DNA of 64,000 nt from Plesiocystis pacifica SIR-1 (GTDB lineage Bacteria; Myxococcota_A; Polyangia; Nannocystales; Nannocystaceae): NCBI RefSeq assembly GCF_000170895.1, contig NZ_ABCS01000030.1:29350-93349 (forward strand), given 5' to 3'. The position numbers and the translations under genes were made by a program. Shown here piece after piece: positions 36,849 to 47,044 of this stretch. Numbering within the stretch: the stretch's first letter is position 1; the number at the start of each line of letters is the position of its first letter. The notes below the pieces were generated by a model that ran no database searches, had not been told where the DNA came from, and was given only the letters and a program-made list of their open reading frames with translations.

Positions 36849-37216
36849 CCCCGGAGCTTGCGGAGCTCGCGGAGCTCCTTCTTCTTCGGGCGACCGGCCC
36901 CGCGCTCGCGCTCGGCCACGACCACGCGCTCTTCCTTGGGCGGGGGCGCCGGGGTGTGGTCGACGTAGAGGGTGCGGGCGACGGAGGCCGGGCCGCGGCG
37001 CTCGCCGAGGGCGACGACCTCGAGCTCCCGCGGTCCGCCGGGGGTGAGCACGTCGATCCTGTCCCCGGGCTTGACGCCCTTGGAGGCCTTGACCGACTCG
37101 CCGTCGATCTTGACGTGTCCCGCCGAGCAGGCCGTCGAGGCGCTCGAGCGCGTCTTGAACATCCGCGCGGCCCACAGCCACTTGTCGATGCGCACGGACT
37201 TGGGAGCGTCAGCCAT
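36842..37216 (-). CDS. S4-domain RNA-binding protein (Hsp15/HslR-like)
   Basis: 124 residues. S4 domain VRIDKWLWAARMFKTRSSA to KPGDRIDV, then a basic tail with GRPKKKELRELRKLRG. Hsp15 binds 50S subunits carrying stalled nascent chains; this role is inferred by family. A TATACT box is 8 bases upstream of the ATG at 37216. Its stop overlaps the RND 3' end by 7 bases in convergent orientation. Confidence 0.9.
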   Translation of the reverse strand: MADAPKSVRIDKWLWAARMFKTRSSASTACSAGHVKIDGESVKASKGVKPGDRIDVLTPGGPRELEVVALGERRGPASVARTLYVDHTPAPPPKEERVVVAERERGAGRPKKKELRELRKLRGY

Positions 37217-37224
37217 GGTTGGCC

Positions 37225-37230
37225 AGTATA
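37225..37230 (-). promoter_or_regulatory. -10 box TATACT of the S4 gene
   Basis: TATACT on the minus strand, 8 bases before the ATG at 37216. Confidence 0.45.
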
Positions 37231-37254
37231 CCCCTTGCTGGGCGCGGCGCAGGC

Positions 37255-37410
37255 TCAGGGCACGAAGCCGCCGGCGAAGTCCATGCAGCCGCCGCAGTCC
37301 CAGCGGAAGTTGTCGCGGAGCACGACGGTGGCCACGGCGGCGTCGCCGATGTCGATGAGGCAGAAGGTCAGCTCCACGGGCTCGCCCGGGGCCTGCGGGG
37401 CCGCGGGCGA
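37255..37410 (-). pseudogene. C-terminal remnant of a choice-of-anchor-type lipoprotein gene
   Basis: About 45 codons ending at the stop at 37255 read GEPVELTFCLIDIGDAAVAT, then VVLRDNFRWDC and a closing Gly/Phe stretch. This is the usual end of myxobacterial choice-of-anchor L-type surface lipoproteins (VTLxFxIxDxGD...VLxDNFxW). The in-frame start at 37470 falls inside the SDR gene and gives no domain, so the 5' part is gone. Confidence 0.55.
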
Positions 37411-37434
37411 GGGACGCGACGTCCCCAGTCCCGC

Positions 37435-37440
37435 TATGCT
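37435..37440 (+). promoter_or_regulatory. -10 box TATGCT of the SDR gene
   Basis: TATGCT, 7 bases before ATG 37448. Confidence 0.45.
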
Positions 37441-37447
37441 CGGCGCC

Positions 37448-38398
37448 ATGAGCCTCATGTCTCGCCTCAAGCGCCCCGGACCCAGCGGCTTTGGCTACGG
37501 CAGCACCGCCGAGCAGGTCACCGAGGGCCTCGACTTGTCGGGCAAGGTCTACCTGCTCACCGGCTCCAACAGCGGCCTGGGCCTCGAGACCTTGCGTGTG
37601 CTGAACCTGCGCGGCGCCACGGTGATCGCCACGGCGCGGACCCAGGCCAAGGCCGAGGGGGCGCTGCGTGACGCCGGGGCGAGCGAGCGCGGCGTCGCCA
37701 TGGCCTGCGAGCTGTCCGAGCCCAGCTCCGTGCGCGCCTGCGTCGAGGCCGTCAACGCGTGGTGCGGGGAGCAGCGGCCGCTCGCGGGGATCATCGCCAA
37801 CGCGGGGATCATGGCTCTGCCCAAGCTCCAGCTGAAGTTCGGCTACGAGCTGCAGTTCTTCACCAACCACATCGGGCACTTCATGCTGGTCAACGGGGTG
37901 CTCGACTCCCTCGCCCCCGACGGCCGCGTGGTGATGCTGGCGAGCTCCGCCCACCAGGGCGCGCCGCGGGCCGAGGGCATCCAGTTCGACAACCTCGACG
38001 GCCGCAAGGGCTACGCGCCGTGGGCCAACTACGGCCAGTCCAAGCTCGCCAACTTGCTGTTCGCGCGGGAGCTCGACCGCCGCCTCGCGGCCAGCGAGCA
38101 CCCCCAGCGCAGCGCCAACGCCGTCCACCCCGGGGTGATCCCCACGCCCCTGGGCCGGCACGTCAGCAAGGCGACCTGGTTCACCTTCAGCGTGCTCGGC
38201 AAGCCCTTCTTGAAGACCGTCCACGAGGGCGCGGCCACGCAGTGCTTCGTGGCCACCCACGCCAGCGTCGGCGGCGGGGGCTTGCGCGGGCAGTACTTCG
38301 CCGACAGCAACGTCGCCGAGAGCTCCGCCCACGGCAGCGACATGGCCCTGGCGGCGAAGCTGTGGCAGGTCAGCGAAGAGATCGTCGCCGGACTCTGA
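37448..38398 (+). CDS. Short-chain dehydrogenase/reductase
   Basis: 316 residues. Classical-type SDR: TGSNSGLG near residue 35, NAGIMA, a Ser in LASSAH and YGQSK catalytic pair, with an extended C-terminus as in retinol dehydrogenase/WWOX-like SDRs. It would reduce or oxidise a hydrophobic alcohol with NADP(H). Start ATG 37448 (MSLMSRL); an ATG at 37436 overlaps the -10 box. The neighbouring gene is an SRPBCC protein, possibly carrying a similar ligand. Related to the SDR at 62975. Confidence 0.9.
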   Translation: MSLMSRLKRPGPSGFGYGSTAEQVTEGLDLSGKVYLLTGSNSGLGLETLRVLNLRGATVIATARTQAKAEGALRDAGASERGVAMACELSEPSSVRACVEAVNAWCGEQRPLAGIIANAGIMALPKLQLKFGYELQFFTNHIGHFMLVNGVLDSLAPDGRVVMLASSAHQGAPRAEGIQFDNLDGRKGYAPWANYGQSKLANLLFARELDRRLAASEHPQRSANAVHPGVIPTPLGRHVSKATWFTFSVLGKPFLKTVHEGAATQCFVATHASVGGGGLRGQYFADSNVAESSAHGSDMALAAKLWQVSEEIVAGL

Positions 38399-38494
38399 CT
38401 TTGCCCCCACAGCCGCTCGGAGACCGGGGCGCTTAGTCGCTCCGCTCCTCCGCGACGAAGCGTCCCCGGTCTTCAGGCGGCTGTGGGGGCAAAG
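38399..38494. terminator. Long inverted repeat, bidirectional terminator
   Basis: CTTTGCCCCCACAGCCGC at 38399-38416 is matched exactly by its reverse complement at 38477-38494. Inside, GAGACCGGGGCGCTT pairs imperfectly with the AAGCGTCCCCGGTCTTC region. The stem is about 40 base pairs with a short apical loop, much longer than an ordinary terminator, between the SDR gene (plus) and the SRPBCC gene (minus), starting one base after the SDR stop. Confidence 0.75.
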
Positions 38495-38499
38495 TAGTT

Positions 38500-39027
38500 C
38501 TATTGGGCGTCGAGGAAGGCCGCGATCGCGTCGTTGGTCTTCTCGAGGTTGGGCTTGACCAGGGCGACGATGAACTTCTCGACCTGGGGCCCGATCGTGC
38601 CGGCGAGGAAGCGCGGCACGCCCTTGACCTTGCGGATGTCGATCTGCAGCTCGCCCTCGAGGAGCACCTTGGTCGACTCGCCCTGGGCGACCAGGGTCGT
38701 CGAGCCCGAGCACGAGAAGGCGTCGCGGAAGGCCCGGGTCTCGATGCGCCACGCGCAGCGGGTGTCGGCCGCGGTCCAGGTCGCGTGGTCGTCCCAGTAC
38801 AGGTGCTCCGGCTTGATGAGCTTCTGGGCCACCGCCGGGATCTCCTTGTCGCTCGCCCACACGTTGTGCAAGCGGACCGCGCCCTGCTCCGGCAGCTCCT
38901 CCCGCGACTCGACCACGATCTCGCGGATGTCGTCGAGGTAGGCCACGGTCTCGGGCAGACGATCGCGGTAGACCTCGAACACGCGGTCGACGGGGTGGGC
39001 GATCAGGGACTCGCTGTAGATGCGCAC
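38500..39027 (-). CDS. SRPBCC/DUF2505-like protein
   Basis: 175 residues. MRIYSESLIAHPVDRVFEVYRD starts the START-like fold, followed by six strands and a long C-terminal helix (ATIGPQVEKFIVALVKPNLEKTNDAIAAF). Such folds bind hydrophobic ligands. No catalytic site visible; cytoplasmic. It converges with the SDR gene. ATG 39027 is the only sensible start. Confidence 0.85.
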   Translation of the reverse strand: MRIYSESLIAHPVDRVFEVYRDRLPETVAYLDDIREIVVESREELPEQGAVRLHNVWASDKEIPAVAQKLIKPEHLYWDDHATWTAADTRCAWRIETRAFRDAFSCSGSTTLVAQGESTKVLLEGELQIDIRKVKGVPRFLAGTIGPQVEKFIVALVKPNLEKTNDAIAAFLDAQ

Positions 39028-39080
39028 GGCGGGGCCTCTACTGCGAGTCTGCCGGTCTCGTCAAGGCGCCGAGGCGGCGC

Positions 39081-39986
39081 TCAGGGAATGCCAAACGCGG
39101 TGATCGACAGGCCCGCGCCGACCAGCTCGCCCTCGCCGATCACCCCCTTGTCGCCCAGGCACAGCATCCAGGTGCCGTCGACGGGCTCGTCGGCGAAGTC
39201 GGAGAGGGGTCCCGATCCGGTCGCGCCCGGGTGCGGCTGGAAGTCGCACACGTCGTCGGAGACGCACACGGTCTCGTCGATGTCGAGCTCGACGCCCATG
39301 TCCTCGGCGGACGCGGCGAAGTCGTCGTTGAAGTTGAGGGGCCCGGTGGCGCCGAAGTAGGAGTCGTCGCCGCAGCACGAGCCGTCGCCGTCGAAGGCCT
39401 CGTCGAGGCCGGGGCGGCTGAACAGGGTGACCTCGGTGCCCTCGGGGCTGACGACCTTGGCCACGAGCTCGCCGACCCACGAGTGCTCGATGATCAGCTG
39501 CGCGGTGACGTCGACGACGGCGGCCTCGGCGATGAAGTTGAGCTCGATGCACGCCATGGACTCGAGGGTCGCGTCGTACATGTCCTCGGGGATCTTCAGC
39601 CCGGCCATGCCGTCGAGCTCGACGACGAACTCGTAGGGGTTGAGGGTGCAGTCGTTGGCGCACTCGTCGTCGTCGATGTCGTTGCCGTCGTCGCACTGCT
39701 CGCCGAGCTCGGTCCGGCCGTTGCCGCACTCGGGCTCGCCCTCCTCGGCGCCGTCTTGGGTGGTCTCGGCGTCGGTGGTCTCGGCGTCGGTGCTGTCCTC
39801 GGCGTCGGTGGTCTCGGCGTCGGTGCTGCCGTCCGTCGAGCTGTCTTCGCCGGACTCCTCCGTCGTCGAGGTGTCGCCGTCTTCGCCGACGTCGTCGCTG
39901 CCCTCGCCGAGACCGATGGTGTTCGGCGAGCAGGCCGAGAGCGCCACGATGGCGAGGAGTCCCGAGAGCGAGCGAGGCCAGAGCAT
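39081..39986 (-). CDS. Lipoprotein with myxobacterial Cys-rich motif and P-domain-like C-terminus
   Basis: 301 residues. Signal peptide with lipobox LSAC (Cys about 19), a low-complexity Thr/Asp/Glu linker with DAETTDAE repeats (about 30-85), then CGNGRTELGEQCDDGNDIDDDECANDC (the motif of myxobacterial surface proteins) and about 180 residues resembling the proprotein-convertase P domain (WVGELVAKVVSPEGTEVTLFSRPG, VDGTWMLCLGDKG). Probably outer-membrane anchored, on the surface. Start ATG 39986. It follows the VWA lipoprotein on the same strand after a 43-base gap. Confidence 0.88.
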   Translation of the reverse strand: MLWPRSLSGLLAIVALSACSPNTIGLGEGSDDVGEDGDTSTTEESGEDSSTDGSTDAETTDAEDSTDAETTDAETTQDGAEEGEPECGNGRTELGEQCDDGNDIDDDECANDCTLNPYEFVVELDGMAGLKIPEDMYDATLESMACIELNFIAEAAVVDVTAQLIIEHSWVGELVAKVVSPEGTEVTLFSRPGLDEAFDGDGSCCGDDSYFGATGPLNFNDDFAASAEDMGVELDIDETVCVSDDVCDFQPHPGATGSGPLSDFADEPVDGTWMLCLGDKGVIGEGELVGAGLSITAFGIP

Positions 39987-40029
39987 GGCCCCTTGCTAGC
40001 ACGGGCAACGCGCCCAGGTCATGAATGGC

Positions 40030-41232
40030 TCAGCCTGGGTCGCAAAAGTAGCCCACCGTGGCCTCTTGGGTGGCGAGCAGAGCGTCGCAGGCGGCGTTAC
40101 ACAGGTTCATGCGGGTCATCTCGGCGTCGGCCCAGACCCAGCCGTCCTCCGAGCCGCAGTCGGTCACCTCGGGCCAGTCCTGGTCGCCGGCGGTGACCTG
40201 GACCTGGTCGGGATCGCTGGGCGACTCGCCCAGGTCCAGGTGGCAGCTGTTGGCGTAGGAGTCGGCGACGACCTGCTCGAGGGCTGCGTGCAGGCTCTCG
40301 GCGTTCGCGGCCTCGAAGTAGTCGTCGGCGCCGCCCCCCGCCTCGGCCATGGCCCCGAGCTGGGCCTTGGCCGAGTTGTAGCTCGGCGAGATGCCCACGA
40401 CGTAGGTCGCGATGCCGTCGACCTCGCGGGCGAGGGTGAGCTCGGTGGTGATCTGCTCGAGGGTCGCGGCCTGGTCGTCGGTGCAGCCGATGCTGCCGTC
40501 GGTGATCAGCACCACCGCCTTGGCGCCGGGGGCCTCGTAGTCGCGCATCATGCCGAGCCCGGCGTCGAGGGCGGCCAGGGTCGGCGTCCCGCCGTTGACG
40601 TCCTCGAGCGGCCCCGGGATGAGCTCGAGCAGGAGCTCGCTGTTGTCGAGGAGCATGGGCACGTCGATCTGCGGGGACACGCCGCACTCGCCCCAGCCCT
40701 GGGTCGAGAAGGTCTTGGCCCCAAACTCGACGAAGTGGTCCATGTCGTCGGCGAGCATGACGTCGCCGAGGGCCTCGTGGAGGGCTTGCCAGCGGCTCTT
40801 GTCCGGCTCGTCGGCGTCGAAGCCGGTCTGCATCATGGAGCCCGAGCGATCGAGGAGCATCAGCACGCTCGGCGGCACCGGGGCCACGCTGTCCACGAAC
40901 TCCACGCACGCGCCGCTGCCCTCGTCCTCCGTGGCGCCGTCCGTGGCGCCTTCCTCACCGCCCTCGCCCGCCCCCTCGGCAGACCCCTCATCGCCCTCGC
41001 CGCCCTCGCTGCCGTTGGGGTCGAGCCGGCCATCGTCGCCCCCGTCCTCGCTCTGGCCCTCCTCGTGACCGCTCTCCCCTGCCTCGTCGCCCGCGTCGAC
41101 ACCACCTTCGTCCTCGAAGCCCGTCTCCCCGTAGCCCGGGAGCTCGTAGGGGTTGTCTTGGGGCTCCCCCGCACACGCAGCGAGGTGGACCAGACATGCG
41201 GCGAGGAACGAGACTTTGGTCCGGCTCTTCAT
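40030..41232 (-). CDS. VWA-domain lipoprotein
   Basis: 400 residues. Lipobox LAAC (Cys about 20), a Gly/Glu/Asp-rich linker to about 105, then a von Willebrand A domain with the MIDAS motif DRSGSMM (about 127) and TDGS. Metal-dependent adhesion to other proteins is expected. Six or more Cys suggest extracytoplasmic disulphides. Start ATG 41232 with signal peptide. Its neighbour is the P-domain lipoprotein, 43 bases downstream. Confidence 0.9.
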   Translation of the reverse strand: MKSRTKVSFLAACLVHLAACAGEPQDNPYELPGYGETGFEDEGGVDAGDEAGESGHEEGQSEDGGDDGRLDPNGSEGGEGDEGSAEGAGEGGEEGATDGATEDEGSGACVEFVDSVAPVPPSVLMLLDRSGSMMQTGFDADEPDKSRWQALHEALGDVMLADDMDHFVEFGAKTFSTQGWGECGVSPQIDVPMLLDNSELLLELIPGPLEDVNGGTPTLAALDAGLGMMRDYEAPGAKAVVLITDGSIGCTDDQAATLEQITTELTLAREVDGIATYVVGISPSYNSAKAQLGAMAEAGGGADDYFEAANAESLHAALEQVVADSYANSCHLDLGESPSDPDQVQVTAGDQDWPEVTDCGSEDGWVWADAEMTRMNLCNAACDALLATQEATVGYFCDPG

Positions 41233-41422
41233 GGTTTTGCAGCTTACTCAAAAAACATGAGATGAAAAGGGACAAGATCGCGCTTCGTGTGAGCTGATGG
41301 TCGTGCGCGATTTCGTGTGCGCTCTATGCCTGTCGAAGCTACTGGTTCGTTTTGAATGTTTGTTGGAGCAATGAGGGATGAGCGTTCCCGGCTCGGGTGC
41401 GGGGTGTGCTTTTTGATCGATT

Positions 41423-41452
41423 TTGGATCCGCGGGGGGCGCTCGGATACCCT
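41423..41452 (+). promoter_or_regulatory. Promoter of the cNMP-binding gene
   Basis: TTGGAT at 41423-41428, 18 bases, TACCCT at 41447-41452, then 8 bases to ATG 41461. Confidence 0.45.
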
Positions 41453-41460
41453 GGACGGCG

Positions 41461-42039
41461 ATGACGTCGGGTCTCGAAGAATTTGGCATCGTTGACGACG
41501 ACGCGCCGATCGCCAAGTCCAAGGAGCTCACCGGCGGCAAGCCTGTGACCACGGCGAACAAGAAGATGGATCTGGAGCAGGTCAAGGCCGCGCTCCAGGA
41601 GATCCCCCTGTTCGCGGGTCTGCTCCCGACCCACCTCGACCGCATCGGCAAGCTGGCCGGTGAGTTCGAGTATCAAAAGAACGAGTACGTCTTTCACCAC
41701 GGTGACGAAGGTGACGGGCTGTACCTGGTCATCTCCGGCGCGATCCGCATCTCCCGCAACATGTCGGGGATGGGGGAAGAGGCGCTGGCCGTCCTTCGGG
41801 AGGGGCAGCACTTTGGCGAGATGTCACTGATTGATGACGACGTGCCGCGCTCGGCGGACGCGCTGTGTCACGAGGGGGCGCGGTTGATCAAGCTGCCCAA
41901 GCACGACCTGCGCGACTTGATGTTCGTCGATCGCGAGCTCGCCTACGAGCTGCTGTGGCGCTTCGTTCGTGGGTTGAGCTCGCGGCTGCGGGACTCGAAC
42001 GACCGCCTGATGATGCTGACCGCGACCTCGAAGTTCTGA
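41461..42039 (+). CDS. Cyclic nucleotide-binding domain protein
   Basis: 192 residues from ATG 41461. After about 45 flexible residues comes a cNMP-binding beta-roll: LFAGLLPTHLDRIGKLAGEFEY, VFHHGDEGDGLYLVISGAIRI, then the phosphate-binding cassette FGEMSLIDDDVPRSADA in which Glu, Ser, Arg and Ala match the cAMP/cGMP-contact motif. The C-terminal helix lacks a DNA-binding domain, so it is a small sensor or regulatory subunit rather than a CRP-type factor. Neighbour on the other strand is a Pro-rich membrane protein. Confidence 0.9.
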   Translation: MTSGLEEFGIVDDDAPIAKSKELTGGKPVTTANKKMDLEQVKAALQEIPLFAGLLPTHLDRIGKLAGEFEYQKNEYVFHHGDEGDGLYLVISGAIRISRNMSGMGEEALAVLREGQHFGEMSLIDDDVPRSADALCHEGARLIKLPKHDLRDLMFVDRELAYELLWRFVRGLSSRLRDSNDRLMMLTATSKF

Positions 42040-42041
42040 CC

Positions 42042-42677
42042 TCAGGAGCAGAGCTCGACGAGCTCGCAGGCCTCGGTGACCTCGCACTCCTCATAGCCAT
42101 CGGGGTCGACGACCCCGCTGCAGCGGGTGTCGATCACCTCGCAGCGCTCGACGAGCTCACAGGTCACGGCGGGAGCTGGCGCAGCTTTGGGTGCCTTCGC
42201 TTTGGTCTTGGACCGGGCTCCCCTGGACTTCGCTTTTGGTGGAACTTTGGGCTCGGGGGCCGGCTGGGGCTGGGGCTGGGGCTGGGGTTGGGGCTCGGGG
42301 GCCACCTTGGCCGGTGGTTCGGGCGTCGCGGCCAAGACCGGCGCAGGTTCGACGTGCGGCGCCGCGGGGGAGGCCGCGGGGGGGGCCTCGGGCGTGGTCG
42401 AGTCTTCCTGCTCGGGAGGGTGCCAGTGGACGAGCAGGGTCGACAGCGCCGTCACCAGGGTCGCGCACGCACCGATCACGAGGCTGATCGACTTGGCGCG
42501 TCGGCTCGTGCCTTCTTTTTCGGGCTCGGGCTCGGGTTCGGGCTCGGGCTCGGGCTCGGGTTCGGGTTGGGGCTCGGGTTGGGGTTGGGGCTGGGGCCCG
42601 GGTTCGGGTTGGGGCTCGAGGGCCTCGGGCCCCACGCCCGAGGGGGAGTCCGCGTTCGGGTCGTCGCTGGTGGACAT
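42042..42677 (-). CDS. Single-pass membrane protein with Pro-Glu repeats
   Basis: 211 residues. About 52 residues of Pro-Gln/Pro-Glu repeats, a basic junction (SRRAKSISL), one membrane helix (about 66-88), then Pro/Ala- and Lys-rich segments and a Cys-rich C-terminal end (CELVERCEVIDTRC, ECEVTEACELVELC). Topology: N-terminus inside, Cys-rich tail outside. A TonB-like spanning linker is one idea but there is no TonB domain. Its start is 28 bases past the stop of the 293-residue gene upstream. Unknown function. Confidence 0.75.
   Translation of the reverse strand: MSTSDDPNADSPSGVGPEALEPQPEPGPQPQPQPEPQPEPEPEPEPEPEPEPEKEGTSRRAKSISLVIGACATLVTALSTLLVHWHPPEQEDSTTPEAPPAASPAAPHVEPAPVLAATPEPPAKVAPEPQPQPQPQPQPAPEPKVPPKAKSRGARSKTKAKAPKAAPAPAVTCELVERCEVIDTRCSGVVDPDGYEECEVTEACELVELCS
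42526..42620. repeat. CGGGCT/CGGGTT hexamer repeat encoding Pro-Glu/Pro-Gln
   Basis: Tandem 6-base units (TCGGGC/TCGGGT/TGGGGC variants) inside the Pro-rich membrane protein gene; unit changes preserve the frame. Confidence 0.8.
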
Positions 42678-42705
42678 GGTGGCTCCGAGGTCGTCGAGGT
42701 GGGGC

Positions 42706-43587
42706 TCAGGCGGCCGCGGGGGCGCCGGACAAGCTGTTTGCGAGATCGACCACGAAGCGGACGATCTGGACGGCGAGGGCCAGGCCCGTACCGATCGCCG
42801 CGAACACACCGGAGATGACGGCGAACACGGCGGAGGTGATCCCGAAGTCGCCGCCGGAGATCAGCAGGGCGATGCCCGAGATGGCGGCGGCGATGCCCGA
42901 GACGACGCCCGCGGCGCCGGCCGCGATGTTGAGCCCCTCGCAGACCTTGTCGAACACCACCTGCGACTGGGGCGTGTCGCAGCCTCGGGCGAGGGCGTCG
43001 AGCTCCTGCGCGCTCAAGCTGGCGAAGGTGTCGCGCATGCGCTCGGGGTCGACGGCGGCGATGCGCCGGGCGGCCTCGCTGGCCTCGCGCTCGGGCGTCT
43101 CCTCGAGCTTGGGCACGAGCTGTTCGAGGGCCTGGCGAGCGAGCTCGGGGAGCTTGCTGAGCTTGTCGTAGAGGTCGAAGGAGATCACGCTCATCACGGC
43201 CTTGCTGATGTTGTCGAAGATCGCCGTGACTTGATCGACGGAGGACACGAGCATGCAGTGGCCGTCGCTGACGGCGACGACGATGTACTCCTCGATGAGC
43301 ATGTTGCGGTGGGTGTAGAGCAGCTGGCCATCTTCACCGTGGCTGGGGGCGCCGTGGGCCCGGTAGCGCACGTCCTGGCCGTGGCGCCACATGGTCCCGG
43401 CGTCGCCGATGCGCAGGGGTCCCTCCCAGCTCCAGGGGATGGAGACGGGGTGGCCCCAGGGGAACTCGTGCAGGCCCTCCCCGATGGTGGTGTTGTCTCC
43501 GCTCCAGTCCGGGTTGAGGAACTCGAGCTCCTTCCCGGTGTAGTTGGCGAGGGCGCAGATGCGAGTGACGTTTGGTCCGATTCCCAT
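42706..43587 (-). CDS. Unknown protein with hydrophobic C-terminal hairpin
   Basis: 293 residues, no signal peptide. The N-terminal 120 residues are beta-rich (LANYTGKELEFLNPDW, IPWSWEGPLR, YRAHGAPSHGEDG) and may be a sandwich fold. A helical middle (QALEQLVPKLEETPE, ERMRDTFASLSAQEL) leads to two hydrophobic Gly/Ala/Ser-rich segments (AAGAAGVVSGIAAAISGIALLI and ITSAVFAVISGVFAAIGTGL) like a membrane hairpin of pore-forming or colicin-type toxins. This is a resemblance only. Divergent from the kinase gene across about 128 bases. Confidence 0.75.
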   Translation of the reverse strand: MGIGPNVTRICALANYTGKELEFLNPDWSGDNTTIGEGLHEFPWGHPVSIPWSWEGPLRIGDAGTMWRHGQDVRYRAHGAPSHGEDGQLLYTHRNMLIEEYIVVAVSDGHCMLVSSVDQVTAIFDNISKAVMSVISFDLYDKLSKLPELARQALEQLVPKLEETPEREASEAARRIAAVDPERMRDTFASLSAQELDALARGCDTPQSQVVFDKVCEGLNIAAGAAGVVSGIAAAISGIALLISGGDFGITSAVFAVISGVFAAIGTGLALAVQIVRFVVDLANSLSGAPAAA

Positions 43588-43622
43588 GCTCAGACCATGG
43601 CCAGGGCGGGTCTGGGGCGCAC

Positions 43623-43660
43623 TTGCGCGACCTTGCGCGACCTTGCGGTTTTGGTGAAAG
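43623..43660. promoter_or_regulatory. Direct repeats in divergent promoter region
   Basis: TTGCGCGACC occurs at 43623-43632 and 43633-43642 with a third partial at 43643. GTGAAAGGG-like units follow at about 43653. A ten-base period on one DNA face suggests cooperative regulator binding between the 293-residue gene and the kinase gene. Confidence 0.45.
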
Positions 43661-43715
43661 GGCGTGAAAGGGGCTGAAGTTGTGATCGCTCCGGCAGTTG
43701 GGAGACGCTCGGGGC

Positions 43716-46586
<2,871 letters not shown>

Positions 46587-46622
46587 ACCCAACTCACCAA
46601 CGACGAAAGCACGCGAAGCACC

Positions 46623-47015
46623 ATGTCCGACCCGAACCCGAACTTTCCCAACGACCTCGATCCGACCTGGGGCGGATGCAAGGTGAAGATCAAAGACTCC
46701 ACCCATGGCGAGCGCTTCCTGACCCAAGCAGGCAACGCCTTGGGCGTGGATCTGCACTCTTCGAGCACCTTTCACTATCTCCGGGTGGACGGCGAGGTGT
46801 GGATCGTCAGGGCGGACTCGGACGATGCGCGCTACGTCGGCGTCACCGGCGGGGGGGAAATCGCCCCGGTCGAGGACCCCTACGCCTGGGCGCCAGACGG
46901 GCTCAAGCTGCGCAACGCCACCAAGTATCTCCGCATGAAACCGGAGCGCGGGGTGATGCTGCTGGGCCTGGGCGATAGCGAGGAGGCGGCCGACATCGAA
47001 GCGTGCTCGGCCTGA
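46623..47015 (+). CDS. Small secretion-less protein of unknown function
   Basis: 130 residues, no signal or membrane segment. Repeated aromatic-Gly-Val strands (GGCKVKIKDSTHGERFL, WIVRADSDDARYVGVTGGG, YLRMKPERGVMLLGLG) suggest a small all-beta fold. Starts 36 bases past the kinase stop, so probably co-transcribed. It could be a substrate or partner of the kinase; no motif decides this. Confidence 0.7.
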   Translation: MSDPNPNFPNDLDPTWGGCKVKIKDSTHGERFLTQAGNALGVDLHSSSTFHYLRVDGEVWIVRADSDDARYVGVTGGGEIAPVEDPYAWAPDGLKLRNATKYLRMKPERGVMLLGLGDSEEAADIEACSA

Positions 47016-47032
47016 GCCGGAGCCCGTCGTGC

Positions 47033-47038
47033 TACCGT
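47033..47038 (+). promoter_or_regulatory. -10 box TACCGT before the FHA gene
   Basis: TACCGT, 6 bases before the GTG at 47045, so it can be transcribed separately from the gene before it. Confidence 0.35.
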
Positions 47039-47044
47039 CGCGCG

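Noticed and set aside
46623..47015. Possible relation of the 130-residue protein to the N-terminus of the 293-residue protein at 42706
   Set aside because: Only general beta-strand composition is shared; no alignment is visible.
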